Source: Girardinichthys multiradiatus
Taxonomy: Eukaryota; Chordata; Actinopteri; Cyprinodontiformes; Goodeidae
Direction: 5' to 3'
Assembly (NCBI RefSeq): GCF_021462225.1
Contig: NC_061795.1
Location: 2,557,001 to 2,621,000 of the forward strand
Length of the DNA stretch: 64,000 bases
Shown piece by piece: positions 10,902 through 22,779 of this stretch. Within the stretch, counting starts at the first letter, position 1; each line of letters begins with the position of its first letter. A program made the position numbers and the translations under genes. Below the pieces are notes generated by a model. That model did not search any database. It saw only the letters and a program-made list of their open reading frames with translations, and was not told where the DNA came from.

Positions 10902-11689
10902 CTGCACGTGGAAAAGCATGAGAAGCATAGCAATGAGTTGCAAAGAGAAACATTAATTATCATGTAACTTATATTTATTATTCATTTTTCATATTTTAAT
11001 GTATCGACATCACGAAGTATATGCAGAGGAGCCCTGAAGCAATGTTCCATAAAGTCTCTTATGTAAAATTGATGCCCTCCTCATCTCGAAATGATTTATA
11101 CAGACAGACAACACTGAAAAAAGCAGCTGAAAATAAAGCAATTAGCAAACATTGTGACAACTGTTTACATGTTTAGCTTCTGGTCAAAAAGTGGAAGGAT
11201 GCTTTCAACTTTTTATCTGTAATGAATTGTTAAAAACTTTTTGTAAAGCTATTCAAGGCACAAACAGTAACAAATTTGGGCTTTGTCAGTTTTTTTCTCG
11301 TGTAACAATGCTTTTTATTAACTGCTATGCAATTTGAAAGCCTGTTTATTTACAGGTGTTTAAATGGCATAACAATTGGTTTGTAAAAGATACTGGGTAG
11401 CAATACTGGGTAGTTGATGGAATAGTAGTAGTAGCAAGAGGTTTTAGTGGAATAGAAATACTAGCAGTAGTTGTTAGTAGAATGTCAACAACTAACAACA
11501 ATAATAAAAGAATAATAAAGACACCAACTACAGAAGGACTTTGTGGGTCATGGTGCAATTTCTCTCTCATTATCTCCTGATGCATAAGGGGTCAGACTCT
11601 GAGGTAAGTTAAAAAAGGTTTGGCGTTTATTTACTATGTTCCTATGTTAGTTTAAGATAAAAAGTGTGGTTTTGCTGACTGAGGCGTGA
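10902..11689. other. Intronic DNA, microsatellite-like AGTAGTAG/AATAATAA tract
   Basis: Intron 5' of exon 10825-10901. An imperfect GTAGTAGTAG / AATAATAAAAG tract lies around 11425-11520. No genes seen. Confidence 0.6.
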
Positions 11690-12005
11690 CGCTTAAGGAG
11701 GCTTTAGTCCCAGACGCAGTTGTCCCGGGAGTCCCAACCCGGACACCTGTGCTGCATGTCTTGCGCCTTTTTTCTGGGGCCTCCAGAAGCAGCCCTAACC
11801 CAAGCGAATTTTTACCCACGGACTGAAGAAGAAGGCATCAGGACGCCTTCCTGCATCCACGTCCTTTGTCGTACAGTTCGGTCGGGCTGAACAGCTGACC
11901 CCTTACAGGTACTGAGATTAGCAGCAACGCTAGTCCCTTCATTGCCCACAAGTGAATGACCGGACAGTTTTGCTTCCCTCAACTCGTCGCCCAGAAACAT
12001 TTTTC
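11690..12005. other. GC-rich island of unknown nature
   Basis: About 315 bp clearly richer in GC and CpG than the surrounding intron. It contains AGACGCAGTTGTCCCGGGAG, CCAACCCGGACACCTGTG and GGTCGGGCTGAACAGCTGACC. The longest frame (66 residues, minus strand) has no recognisable domain. It could be part of an unrecognised LTR or DNA element, or a regulatory island; the sequence does not decide. Confidence 0.4.
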
Positions 12006-12565
12006 TCAGCATGGTTCACATAAGAGACAGTGTTTGGGCAGAGATGATTAGTTTAGAGTTAAATAATCTAAATAATGTTCGTTTAATGTTGAGAAAACTC
12101 AGCTAAGTGCTAGCAGACTAGGTGCTCAGCTAATGACGTGTTCTGTGTTGTGTTTTTAAAGTTAAAACAAACTTTATTTGAAGGGTGGTTTTTAAACACA
12201 GATCAGCCATAACGCGCCATCAACACTTATGCATTTTGATCCTTTTATTGATGGTATTTTAAAGACACATGTTCGACTTTAAAGAGCTCTAGGCTTTCTT
12301 TTCTTAGCTTCAACGGCTAACGGCTAAGGTAACACCTGACTTATGACCGTCATCTTATGAGTCCACAGGCTTTGTCGTCACTAAGTTAAGGATAATCTAT
12401 CCATAAAGGTTGTTAGTTTCCAATCTAGAAAAATATGTTTCACTTTGAGTTGACTTATTTTGGTTAATAATTTTTGGTATTTTAAGAAATTGAGTGAATT
12501 ATTTCATGTGTGTGCAGATATTTTCTATTTAGTAATGTCAGAGCTTGGCTCACCCCTTTCACTAT
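12006..12565. other. Intronic DNA without recognised features
   Basis: AT-rich spacer between the GC-rich island and the fossil Tc1. Nothing recognised. Confidence 0.6.
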
Positions 12566-13376
12566 TGTCCAAATACCACCACCTTATTAGGCTGGTATTC
12601 ACCAGACAACACTTAACAGACCAGATTATCATTTAATAAAATATTGATATTATATATTAAATAATATATTCATAATACTAAGCACAACAATGTGCGGCAA
12701 ACGTCAACAGTGTAGGATCTGTGTAGATGACTTCATTGTGGCTCTGGCGATCCATTTTTGGCAACCCCTCAGTGAGAAATGGTCTCAGTCTGGTCATGCC
12801 TATGAAGATTGTCTGGCTCTACCGCTGCGCACAAGTATCTCTCAGGTTTACAGAGAATGGTAAGAAAAAGATAAAATATCTAGGGAGCCACAGTTGTGTA
12901 GATCTTAATCTCCTGTTGATGTCAAATTGTAGAAATGCCAAAGTAGTTAAATTAAACATTGAATACACCTGAAGTATGCGGAATATCATCTCCACACATA
13001 CAACATGTTGAACCTTAAATCAGAAAGGGCAGAAGATCACAACAGTTGCAACTTTTGTACAGTGGGCTAAGAACTTAAATCTGAGTCTACCATTCATACA
13101 AGATCACCAAAATAAGGCAATAAGATTAAAAAAATGTCTGGTTTGATGAGTCTATTTAAGCAACGACCTTTAGATGATAGGCTCAAAATGGGAGCAAACA
13201 ATATGAAAGCATGAATATATCCTGCCTTGGATTAATGGATCAGGTTGGTAGTGACGGTGTAATGTTTTGTGGAAAATGTTTGACACCATTTGGACACAGA
13301 AAAGCAGTCCTGAAGACAAAAAGGGGTCCAATCGAGTACCATCAAGGTGTACCTAATGAAGTGACCAGTAAGTGTC
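12566..13376 (+). mobile_element. Fossil Tc1-like transposon (CACTTTATTAGGTACACC family), internally deleted
   Basis: The right end GTGTACCTAATGAAGTGACC with AGTAAGTG, and the left-end trace ACCACCTTATTAGGC, match the ends of a very common teleost Tc1 family. Between them run recognisable but heavily mutated transposase pieces in order: CTCAGGTTTACAGAGAATGG (DNA-binding part), GGTTTGATGAGTC (first Asp region, SDES), GAAAGCATGAATATATCCTG, GGTGTAATGTTTTGTGG, and AAGCAGTCCTGAAGACAAAA just before the end. About half of the usual 1.6 kb is missing, with no usable frame left. The frames at 12727-12972 and 13211-13402 are shreds of it. Confidence 0.78.
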
Positions 13377-15094
13377 CAGTATGTAAACTACACTTGCTTT
13401 AAATGGACTGATGAGAGTGCTGTTTGCTGAAATAAAAGAAAACTAAATTTTAAATTGTTTCACTGTATTTTGGCTGTGTCCAGTCACAGCTTGGATTCTA
13501 ACTTGCTGCTCCTCTTTAGTGTTTTTATCACTCTCAGGCCAAAAAAAGTGAAGACAACAGTATGATAATCTGTTGCTTCAGTCTGAGACAACAAGGGACA
13601 ATCACACAGAAAAACCGCAGAGCACAAACAGATGAGGAACTACAAAAGGGAATGCTGCATCTGCCCTAAATGCACACAATACAGAACACAAAATTGCATG
13701 GGATTATAACACATTTGAACTTGATAATAAAGGAGCACAAGAAAGTGAACATCCACATTTAATTGTTAAGGTTCAACAATATTTTGGGCTTTAACATCTA
13801 AGCAAACAGAAACAGAGACTCGTGAACTTGTTAATTGCTGTAGGATACTGACAAGAAAGGAGACAGTTTAGGAAAGAGGAACGGCAAGAAGAGCAAAGCA
13901 CTGAAATGAGAGTGTGTAAAGTCTGTTTACTACAGGCGCTGAACTATGTGTGCATGCACTGATACTAAGGCCACCATTGCCAGATTGTGCATGCATGTGT
14001 GTGTGTGCGTATGTGTAAAAGTCCTTGACAAATGAGCCATGTTGAGTCCAGCGGGCAGAAAGCAGCTCCAAACATCTTTGCTGGTGCTGAGTGCAAAAAA
14101 GGAGATGGCAAACACTATGGCCTTTCCTTATGAAGTGTGCTGCAAGCTAACTAGCAGCCCCAGCCAATCGGTCACAATGCCTTACAACATTGAGGACCAG
14201 AGGTTGAAGCAACTTACATTAACTGGAACAATGATGGCAGGATAAAAAAAGATTTAAAAGCTTCTAAAGCTCATTAAGCTCCAAACTTAAATCACCCAGA
14301 CAACATGCATTTGTTTTTACCCACACGGTGAAATGATCTATGGCACTCTAACAAGGGATTTTAGCTTATTTAACCAAAAAGGAAAATATATTGAAAACTT
14401 ATACTATATATTTACTCATGCTCAATAGGATTTACTTTGTGAAATCTCATCTGCACTAGCCTGTCCTGGATTTCAGAAAGTTGCAGACAATATGCCTCAC
14501 ACACTATCAAGCAACAGTTTTTAACAAATCCATAATATTCTATATTTTATTCCTATGTTTTGCATGCTCTATGCAAGATTAAAATGCTTTATTAAACAAA
14601 ACAAAAATGAATATATTCATTGTATACTGCACTTCTAATGCAACTGCTTCCAGTTCTTGTCTCTTTAGATTTTCCCAGCAAAATACAAAATCTGTACCAA
14701 AGGATACAAGGGACACTGAAAGAAAAAAACGAAAATAAATCCCGAAAATGATTCGCAAAATCCTGAGTTACATTGTCAAGATGGTGAGAAAGGTTGTATG
14801 GGGTGAACAAAAGTTAGATTTGTCCAGTTGCAGGCCATGGAGAGAAACTCCACCTCCACTGGTGGCATTTTAATTTATATGGGCCATCTGGGCAGTTTTT
14901 CAGGGCGGCACTAGAAGAGGAGTGGCACAAATATCATATTTATTGTTAAACAACACATTTGTCCATCTATTGTCCCAGAGCATGTTTTGTTATGCATGTG
15001 CGGACACCCCCTGCTAGCTCGGCTGCAGAAAAGAGATTCTAATCCTGGGTGCCATTTATGCAAGAAGGACACTGACCTCCATTACCAGAAGCAC
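13377..15094. other. Intronic DNA with a short TG-rich repeat
   Basis: Only a short GTGTGTGTGTGCG tract near 13997-14015 stands out. The small frames at 13868-14245 and 14592-14810 have no domain or splice context. Confidence 0.6.
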
Positions 15095-15445
15095 GGCTGC
15101 ACGGTGGCACAGTTGGTAGCACTGAAAATCAAGAAGGTCCTGGGTTCGATTCCCAGCCAGGGGTCTTTCTGCATGGAGTTTGCATGTTCTTCCCATGCAT
15201 GTGTGGGTTCTCACCAGGTACTCCAGCTTCCTCCCACAGTCCAAAGACATGCCTGTTAGGTTAATTGGTCTCCCTAAATTGCCCTTAGGTGTATGAATGA
15301 GTGTGTGCATGGTTGTTTGTGTGTTGCCCTGCAATGGACTGGTGACCTGTCCAGGGTGTACCCCGCCTCTCGCCCATAAACTGCTGGAGATAGGCACCAG
15401 CTCCCCTGCGTCCCACTATGGAATAAGCAGTAGAAAATGACTGAC
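15095..15445 (+). mobile_element. Full-length tRNA-derived SINE (family S1)
   Basis: A complete copy. The tRNA-like head GGCTGCACGGTGGCACAG holds a perfect Pol III A box (TGGCACAGTTGG) and a perfect B box (GGTTCGATTCC at about 15141-15151). The body has CTTTCTGCATGGAGTTTGC, TTAGGTTAATTGGTCTCCC and CCTGTCCAGGGTGTACC, and the end GGAATAAGCAGTAGAAAATG is followed by CTGACTGACT. It was presumably copied in trans by a LINE reverse transcriptase. It is one of at least six S1 copies in the window. Confidence 0.9.
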
Positions 15446-16180
15446 TGACTTAAAACCTTCATGTTCTATTTTTCTTTCAAACTTGAAAGCAAATTAATAT
15501 GCAAGTAAATGATCATTTGCCTACATCCAAGTGTAAAAAAGAGCCTTGTCTAACTCAACTTTTTAACATGTTGCAGCTTTTGTTTGACGGGAAATGGAAC
15601 AACAGAGAGAGAGACTGAAAGCACATGCAGCCAATAGCCATAGTTGAGTAATGAAACCGCTCATACTGTGTGGGCCTTTTCACTCCGTAACACTTTTTAC
15701 ACTGCCTCGTCAGCTGTAAATAGCCCACACCCAGGTTTAGAGAATATCAAAAAGTAATTGTTGCTGAAATATTAGCAGTGATGACATTAATATCCCAAAA
15801 CAAATGTTTAAACCACAATATGTCTATGTCATTTCATATTAGCAATCCAGGTAGTGGTAAGCATGTTGAAGAGCTTTAATCACTAAAACCACTGAACATA
15901 AAAACAATTAAAAAAGGGTACAAAATGTTTCAGTGTTCATCCAAAAACCATCATCCGTTGCAAAGTGCAAACAGGAAATGTCTCTGGCATTTAAACAGAC
16001 AAGGAAGGAAGTCACATGACTACTTGAAGTTGTATTTTTTTTTTGCCAGAGAAAGGTGTTCCAACAATTAAAGGGTTGTGATTTACCTGTGGAGCAATGA
16101 AGAATCATCTTCAAAACAGCACTGAAGACAAGTGATGTCCCAGGCCTCCTCCCCTTCTAATTTCGATGATATATTGGTTA
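15446..16180. other. Intronic DNA without recognised features
   Basis: No exon or repeat family recognised. The frame at 15908-16114 looks random. Confidence 0.6.
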
Positions 16181-16188
16181 GTCAAGAT

Positions 16189-16565
16189 AAAGGGTGTCCA
16201 AAATATGGCCCAGGGACTATTTGTGGCCCCTGGACTAATTTTGTACTATTAAAGAATGATACAAATTTGGCCCACCAGCACAGGTGGTGGATGCAGATGG
16301 AGACTTTTTGTTGTTAATTAAGGAAAAATTACTACCGACAAAATTTAATCTTACAAAGAAAAAAGTCAGGTTTTCAATAACCCAACTTTTTTCTTTCTCT
16401 TTAATTTTAGAATAAATAGGACCAGATCTATCCACTTACTTTTACTCAAAAGCAGACTTTGGTGCACCCAAATCTGCTTTTAATGAATTCATTAAACTTG
16501 ACTGAATACTGAAAGTGTTAGAGAGACGATTTAGGCCCACATGGCAAAAAATGTGGACACCACTG
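16189..16565. mobile_element. hAT-like MITE, 377 bp
   Basis: The ends are AAAGGGTGTCC (left) and GGACACCACTG (right; reverse complement CAGTGGTGTCC), an imperfect inverted repeat of the hAT CAGNGGTGTC type. The 8-bp flanks GTCAAGAT (16181-16188) and GTCTAGAT (16566-16573) match at 7 of 8 positions, as expected of a hAT target duplication. The interior has GTGGCCC / GGGCCAT-like pieces and no transposase. Confidence 0.8.
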
Positions 16566-17767
16566 GTCTAGATCATTTGACTTATTGATTTCATCTTTTA
16601 CACATTTCTTATATAGGGATATATAACACAACTACTTATATTTAGTGTGTCTTAGAGAAAGTTTTAATGAATTTTAATTTAAAGTCATTAAAACTAAGTA
16701 ACTTTATCAGGAGAGAAAATAGAAGTGTATAATTGAAAAGTAATTGAAGCTTAAAGTAGTTTTGAGCAGTGTATGCTAGATTTGATCATAGCCTAAATCA
16801 CATTTGACTGAAGAAAATCATCTTCTGTTTCCAATGTCTAAAATAGGCATAAAGAGATGCTGAAGACATACCAGTGTTGGTGTTTGATGGTAACCTTTAA
16901 CAAATGCTAAAGGACACACCTTCTTCACATATTTTAGGCCATATATTTCTTATATTTTCCTTATGTTCTATCATTTATATGTCTTAAATAAAAGCATTGT
17001 AGACCTACCGAAAATATTAAAAAGTAGCCCAAATTATGTTTGGCAATTATGTTTGGCAGATGTATGGAAAATAAAAACATTGTCTTTAATCAGTAGAGGT
17101 GTTAAAAATATTCAGCTCATTAGACTAGACACTCGTGGTTCAAAATAATGAGATTTTAGGAATATTTCTTTGGGAGGAGTTTTTTTTTTGGTTCATGTAA
17201 ATAACAAACTGTGTTTTAATGAATTGTTTATGTGCGTCCAGTTCAGATTTGACCAGTGCATATATTGTGTTTTTACCCGTGTCTAATTCTGTAGTGGTAA
17301 TGTTAAATGCATTAAAAATAATACGTTTTTGTTTTTTTACAGAAAATATTTACTATTCATTTAATCAGTAAGATTTTAGAAAACCACAAACTTTGTTAAA
17401 TCTCTGTTTAGTGTGAGAATATTCAGTTCAGGTTTGAGTATAATACATTTTGAAATAGCGGATAATCAAATACAGTCCTGACTTAAACTATTACAAAAAC
17501 AGATGTTTACTTTTGCATCATCAGAGGCTAACAGTTAGCCGGTCGCTGCACTTTAATAGTGCTAACAAATCATTCGTATCCTGTCCTTCACTCTGTCACC
17601 ATGACGTTTTCCTACAGTGTGACCAGAATACTGCTACACAAACTATTTAAAACTTGGCTTCTTCAATTAATATATAAACGAGAGTTTTCGGCCAGTCTGA
17701 GGAGAAACTACACTCATCTCTGTCAACACAACAACACAACTAAATAACTACTACCTGTCTCACACAT

Positions 17768-17790
17768 GTCTTGACACAAGGTGTCAAGAC
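17768..17790. repeat. Perfect 10-bp inverted repeat, 3-nt loop
   Basis: GTCTTGACAC, loop AAG, GTGTCAAGAC. It is a perfect stem and stands alone; no T-run follows that would suggest a terminator, and no gene is adjacent. Confidence 0.9.
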
Positions 17791-18065
17791 TAAAGTAGTC
17801 ACCTTCATTTTCAGGGCTCATATTAATAGCTTACAGTTATTTCATTGCATAAAGTCACAAAATCCGGTGTCGTTGAAAGCGAATCCTGGCAGTGCTTACG
17901 GACAATACTCCTGGTTACTCATGGATGTATTTTGAGATTCAAATAGACCATTCTGTATTTTAAGGGACATCCATGGAGTGTGCTCTATGGATGTACAAAG
18001 AAAATAGCACCATGTCATCTGTCATTTTCTGTTTGAGATGATCATTTTACATGTAGATGTAACAA

Positions 18066-18083
18066 TTATTATTATTATTATTA
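18066..18083. repeat. (ATT)n microsatellite
   Basis: A short run of ATTATTATTATT within AT-rich intron DNA. Confidence 0.9.
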
Positions 18084-18647
18084 AAAAACAAGATTTTAGC
18101 TAAACATGTACTTAAGAACAGATTTATGATAAAATGCAGTCTATGCAAGCATGGAAAGAAGGAAGCTACCAGATGGCTTTCTTAGCTAAATTAGCTGCAA
18201 CAGTGCAGACGGCACACACACACAGTTTGCTATTATTGTAAGGACACTGCCAACAAAAATAAACCCAAGTGCTGGGACCTGGGTTCCTGGGATGCCAGCA
18301 GAGACTGCTGCAGCCAGTAACAGAACATTTGGCTTCTTTTGACAAAGCCTGAGGGATTTTAGGTTTAGCAGGCGCAGTTCCAGCAAAGAGGGACTGGTGG
18401 ATTATTCGAGCTACATTTGTGTGATTGCATGCTAAACAATAATGTGTTAGGTGTGTACAAAAGCACAGTTGTAAGAGGAAGATGTGAACAACAAAATTGA
18501 TCAAAAGGCTGAATCACAAACAAGGCTTTTAAGGCAATGTATGAGCTGTTTACTGAAGAAAAAACTCTTTATTAGGTATGTGCTCTTTGTGACTGTGTGT
18601 CTTAAATTGACTCAAATGGTCAATTTGCACTAAAGATAAAAGATCAT

Positions 18648-18855
18648 TCAATTCAATTCAATTCAGTTTTATTTATATAGCGCCTATTCACAACACATGT
18701 TGTCTCAAGGCTCTTCACAACAGTCAGGTTCATACATTCCAATTAATCCTAACAATTGAACAGTGCAGTCGGAGTTAGCTTTTTATTCAAATTGGATAAA
18801 AAGTTTTTCTATCTAAGGAAACCCAGCAGTGACTTGCAGCATTCCCTCCTCATCA
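18648..18855 (-). mobile_element. L2-type LINE 3' tail, antisense
   Basis: Starts with (ATTCA)n, then GTTTTATTTATATAGCGCC, ACAACACATGTTGTCTCAAG and CTATCTAAGGAAACCCAGCAG. It is the reverse complement of the 3' end of the LINE at 54880-56220 (ending AATATAAATAAAACTGAATTG). Only the untranslated tail is present, as for a strongly 5'-truncated insertion. Confidence 0.82.
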
Positions 18856-19689
18856 GACAACAAATGATCAGACATTTACCAGAAAATAAAAAGTTGCAGT
18901 AAAATCCAGACTTCCTTCACACTGTGAGAAGTGCACAAATAGCTAATGTGAATGCTGTAACCAAACAGTGCTTAGCTAAAGTAATCCCACTTTGACAAAT
19001 CACAATTACTAGCTTTAATGCATTTTATTGGAATTTTATGTGGTGGACCAAATGAAAGTAAAGCATAAATGTGTTGTGTTGGTGAATTAAGCCTTACCGA
19101 GTTAATACAAAACCTTATCTGGATACAATTACGACTAAAAGTCTTTTGGGGTATTTCTCCACCAGCTTTGCACATCTCGACATTAAAGTTCTTTGTAAAA
19201 TAGCAAAAAACCTGTTTAGATTGCATGAACAGTGTAAGGGGATAGCAATATGTAAGTTTTGTAACAACTTGTTAATGCTTTAATCTAAACAACGTGATGG
19301 CAGCTCTGGCTGCATGGTTAGGGTCATTGTCATTGTCCAGCTTGAAGGGTGTATCTCAAGTCTTTAAAAGCATGTAAAAGATTTTCTTCCACGATTCTCT
19401 GTATTTAGCTCCATTCATATTTCCAACAACTCTAAGCCGTTTACATCTTAACAGTGATGCATCAAAAACATCTGTCTAGATATTACTAGACCACTAGATA
19501 ACTAGAGCTACGTAATGCATCCTCCACAGTTTATTAAAACATACGGATTGACAGATCTCAAAGGATTGTGGGATCATCTGTTGCTGTACTAAACTGCTTC
19601 AGAACTTATTTGGCATACCGGGACTACTATGTCATTTGGTAAATATAAATCTAAACAAACAAATTTTTTTTTCAAACAACATTTTTTAA

Positions 19690-21085
19690 CCATCTACATG
19701 GTCCCCCTAGCTCAGACTTCAGAGTACTACAACATCATTTTCAATGCACTATATGCCGATTACTTACAGATTTATATTTCTCTGTTCATTAACTGTTGTC
19801 CAATACATCAAAGTGTCAAAAATATCCAGTAATGGATGGGTAAGGTTTTTCTCCAGTTTAATGTAAAAAATACATAAATCATTGTCTTTGGTCTAAAAAA
19901 TAAAAGGTCAGAAATCAGCACTTAACTAGACACACTAAGTCCAAAGACTACAGACCATGCAAAAACTTATGAAGTCAGACTTCAAATTTAACAAATACAT
20001 AATTTACCATATCAGCCACCTTACACCTTAAAACCGTTACCAGAATAAAGGCTTTTCTGTCTAAACAGGACGTCAAAAACCTGATGCATACCTGATGCAT
20101 ACTTTTCTTTGTATGTATTTGGTATGTTAGATGATTATAATGGTGTCTATATTCTATAGTCAGTCCAAAATGCTGCCGGATTCAAAACTAGGAAAATTCA
20201 ATATTAAACACCAGTCCTTAAACTACTGCACTGGCTCTGTCTTTGTCAGAGGATAAAATCTAAATTCTTGTTATTTGGTCTATAAGTTACTGAATGCTTT
20301 TGGGCCTTAACATTTTGGAGTTGCTGGTCAGGTATGTAGACCCCTCTGGTCATGAGAGACACTCCTCATTCTGTGTTTCCCAGACCAGAACTAAACAAAG
20401 GAAAGCATTTAGTTCCTATGCTCCTCAGCTCTGGAACTAACTGCCTAAAAACCTGAGATGTTTAGCAATCAGGACTTAAATCCTTTAAATCAGGACCGAA
20501 AACATGTTTACTGAATTCCATACAGGTCAAATTTTACTTTATTTACCTATCATGTTGTACTTTGTATTTGCTTAAATTTGTAATTTGACATTTTTTGTGG
20601 GGCTGCACGGTGGCGCAGTTGCCTTGCATCAAGAAGGTCCTGGGTTCGATTCCCGGCCAGGGGTCTTTCTGCATGGAGTTTGCATGTTCTCCCTGTGCAT
20701 GCGTGGGTTCTCACCGGGTACTCCGGCTTCCTCCCAGAGTCCAAAGACATGACTGTTAGGTTAATTGGTCTCTCTAAATTGTCCTTAGGTGTGTGAATGA
20801 GTGTGTGCATGATTGTTTGTGTGTTGCCCTGCCATGGACTTGCGACCTGTCCAGGGTGTACCCCGCCTTCCACCAATAGACTGCTGGAGATAGACACCAG
20901 CTTCCCCTTGACCCACTATGGAATAAGCTGTAGAAAATGACTGACTGACATTTTATGTGATGCTTAAACATTTACTATTGTTATGTTGGTGTTTTTAATG
21001 TGTCTTGTTTCTGTTCTTTTATTTTCATGTAAAGTCCTTTCAATTGTACTGAGTATGAAAAGGTGCCATACAATTTCCTTGCCTT
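19690..21085 (+). mobile_element. L2-type LINE 3' part, inside the TIR element
   Basis: Decayed LINE on the plus strand. LYADYLQIYISL at about 19748-19783 is the RT catalytic box with the second Asp of ADD changed to Tyr. Further on, frameshifted pieces read LKLLHWL, TPLVMRDTPHSVFPRPE and MLLSSGTN, matching the L2 C-terminus. The 3' UTR resumes after the SINE (20946 onward) and ends AAGGTGCCATACAATTTCCTTGCC at about 21085. Confidence 0.7.
20600..20945 (+). mobile_element. Near full-length SINE S1 with target duplication
   Basis: The head GGCTGCACGGTGGCGCAG has an intact A box start and a perfect B box (GGTTCGATTCC), but about 20 nt between the boxes are missing compared with the 15095 copy. 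The flanks 20586-20599 and 20946-20959 (TGACATTTTTTGTG and TGACATTTTATGTG) match at 13 of 14 positions, a target-site duplication left by LINE-type integration. It sits in the 3' part of an L2 LINE. Confidence 0.88.
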
Positions 21086-21300
21086 GTCTAACAAGTATCT
21101 AGGGCCTTTACAGCACCACCCATTAGGGTTTTACATTGGGGCTGAATACAAATGCACATTATACATTTTAGATCTTTAATTGTAAAACATTTTCAAAACC
21201 ATGTGCAACTTCCCATCAACTTCACTGTGATGTACAGCTTTTTGTTGGTCTATCAAATAAAATCCCAATAAAATACATTGAAATTTGTGACTGTAATGGT

Positions 21301-22779
21301 ACTAAGACAGATAGCTAGCTAGCAAGCTAGATAGATGATAGATTTCAATTTGAAAATTCCATCACAAAAACAACGATAATGAAGCAACATCAAAATCTCA
21401 AATCTACTTCATTATTCGGAACTATGTCCCATCTTTGCACTTTGTTGCCTGCAGCTATACCTACACAAGGCAAGCAAACCATATGGTGTGGGGAAAACAT
21501 CTGCTGTTATGGGAAAACGAAGGTAACCTCAAAAATGGCAAATAAAGCTGCCACTGGAAATACTGTACTTATGTGTATATTTTCTTTTCTCTTTTTTTAG
21601 GTATTTATAGTCATGCGACAGTGGATAGGCTCTGCTTAGACAATGGAGCCATCACTGAGTGCCAGATCTTCAATCCCACACATCCACGGTAACGACAGGG
21701 TGCAGCCAAGCGTCCTCAGCCTTCTTGCTTTGAGTGAGCTTCTGCACTCACACTATTCAGAGCCTACAGTGGAAGCCGGAGGGCACGCTGGGGTTTGGGC
21801 TGAGGAAAACAACTTCGCCAGCAGTTGGCAGTGAGGACGAAGCTGGGAAAAAGGAAGGGGGATGGGTCCAGAGGTGGAGCTGGGAAGATAAGGGAAACTA
21901 AAGCATAAGACTGCTAAAAGTTCTGTCAGAAGTGACAGCAAAGGATGGAACTATACATTCAATAGTTATTTGTATAAGGTCAATATAACAGTAAAAAAAA
22001 TCATTGTTGCCTCCCAAATAAGTACAATTAAATACTATTTTTTTTCTGAATGGTTTAAACTCATTGACTTGATCTTCATCATTGAGATTTACACCATAAG
22101 AGTTGTTTAACAGAAAAAGATGAGAATGTTGTTAATCACAATATTTTTTATTTATTACAGCTAATAATCAACACTGTTTTGAAGTATTGAAATAGTTCAA
22201 ACATTAGCAGATACATTCTGTCTCCAAGGTGGTTCTCTCCAAAGCTTTGTCTGCAGAGACTCTCTGCTTGGCTTAATCAGACTTCAAGCAATCAGTTAAT
22301 TCAAATTCACTCCACTGACTTAGACAATAAAAGTTCCAACTCCTCACACTAAACAGTTTTTTTTACTTGCTTTGGTTCTTTCTTACTGACCCTTTACGTG
22401 GCCAATCAGTAGATCTTCAATCAGTGGAGTATATCCAGTCATTAAAAAGGTTAAACTGAAAAAGTTACAGTCAAGGTAGAGTTACATCTCAACCATACTT
22501 CCATAAAATTCCATAACATTCAGGTGGGTGAGTAGCAGTCAGATCTTGTGTTACTATAGTGTAATAAAGCGAAGACTTTATTGGTTAAATCTTAGAAAAC
22601 AAATTTTGGTGCCTCTCAATAAGTTTATAAAGTCGTTTCTAGACAAAATGGGAGTTTACGACTTCTCCAGGTCTTAACTAGCATATTAGATACTGAAGTT
22701 TATGAATGTTCAATTAAAAAGGAACAGCCCAAATATGGATTGGCATATAAAGGGTACCTGTGACAAAAGGCATTAAAAA
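21301..22779. other. Intronic DNA with a short GATA/GCTAGC repeat
   Basis: GATAGCTAGCTAGCAAGCTAG at about 21310 is a small palindromic microsatellite. A GC-richer stretch at 21610-21850 carries a 63-residue frame (plus, 21643-21834) with no recognised domain. Nothing else seen. Confidence 0.55.

Larger units (their letters stand above)
16574..18647. other. Intronic DNA with a perfect hairpin and an ATT microsatellite
   Basis: AT-rich intron. An inverted repeat at 17768-17790 and an (ATT)n run near 18066-18083 are the only structures seen. The frames at 17559-17747 and 18166-18504 lack domains. Confidence 0.6.
18967..21300. mobile_element. Decayed TIR DNA element hosting a LINE and a SINE
   Basis: The left end (18967-19080: TGCTTAGCTAAAGTAATCCC, then ATGCATTTTATTGGAATTTTATGTGGTGGACC) pairs with the reverse complement of the right end (about 21225-21300: CAATGTATTTTATTGGGATTTTATTTGATAGACC). 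The interior next to the left end (GCTCTGGCTGCATGGTTAGG, TTTAGCTCCATTCATATTTCC) also matches a common teleost DNA repeat. No transposase. An L2 LINE piece (19690-21085) and a SINE are inserted. Confidence 0.62.

Noticed and set aside
13211..13402. Small zinc-binding protein (CGKC and CPVC motifs)
   Set aside because: The frame coincides with degraded Tc1 transposase and its 3' end; the Cys pairs are by chance.
15095..15160. True tRNA gene
   Set aside because: A and B boxes are perfect, but the sequence does not fold as a full cloverleaf and continues into a SINE body with several dispersed copies.
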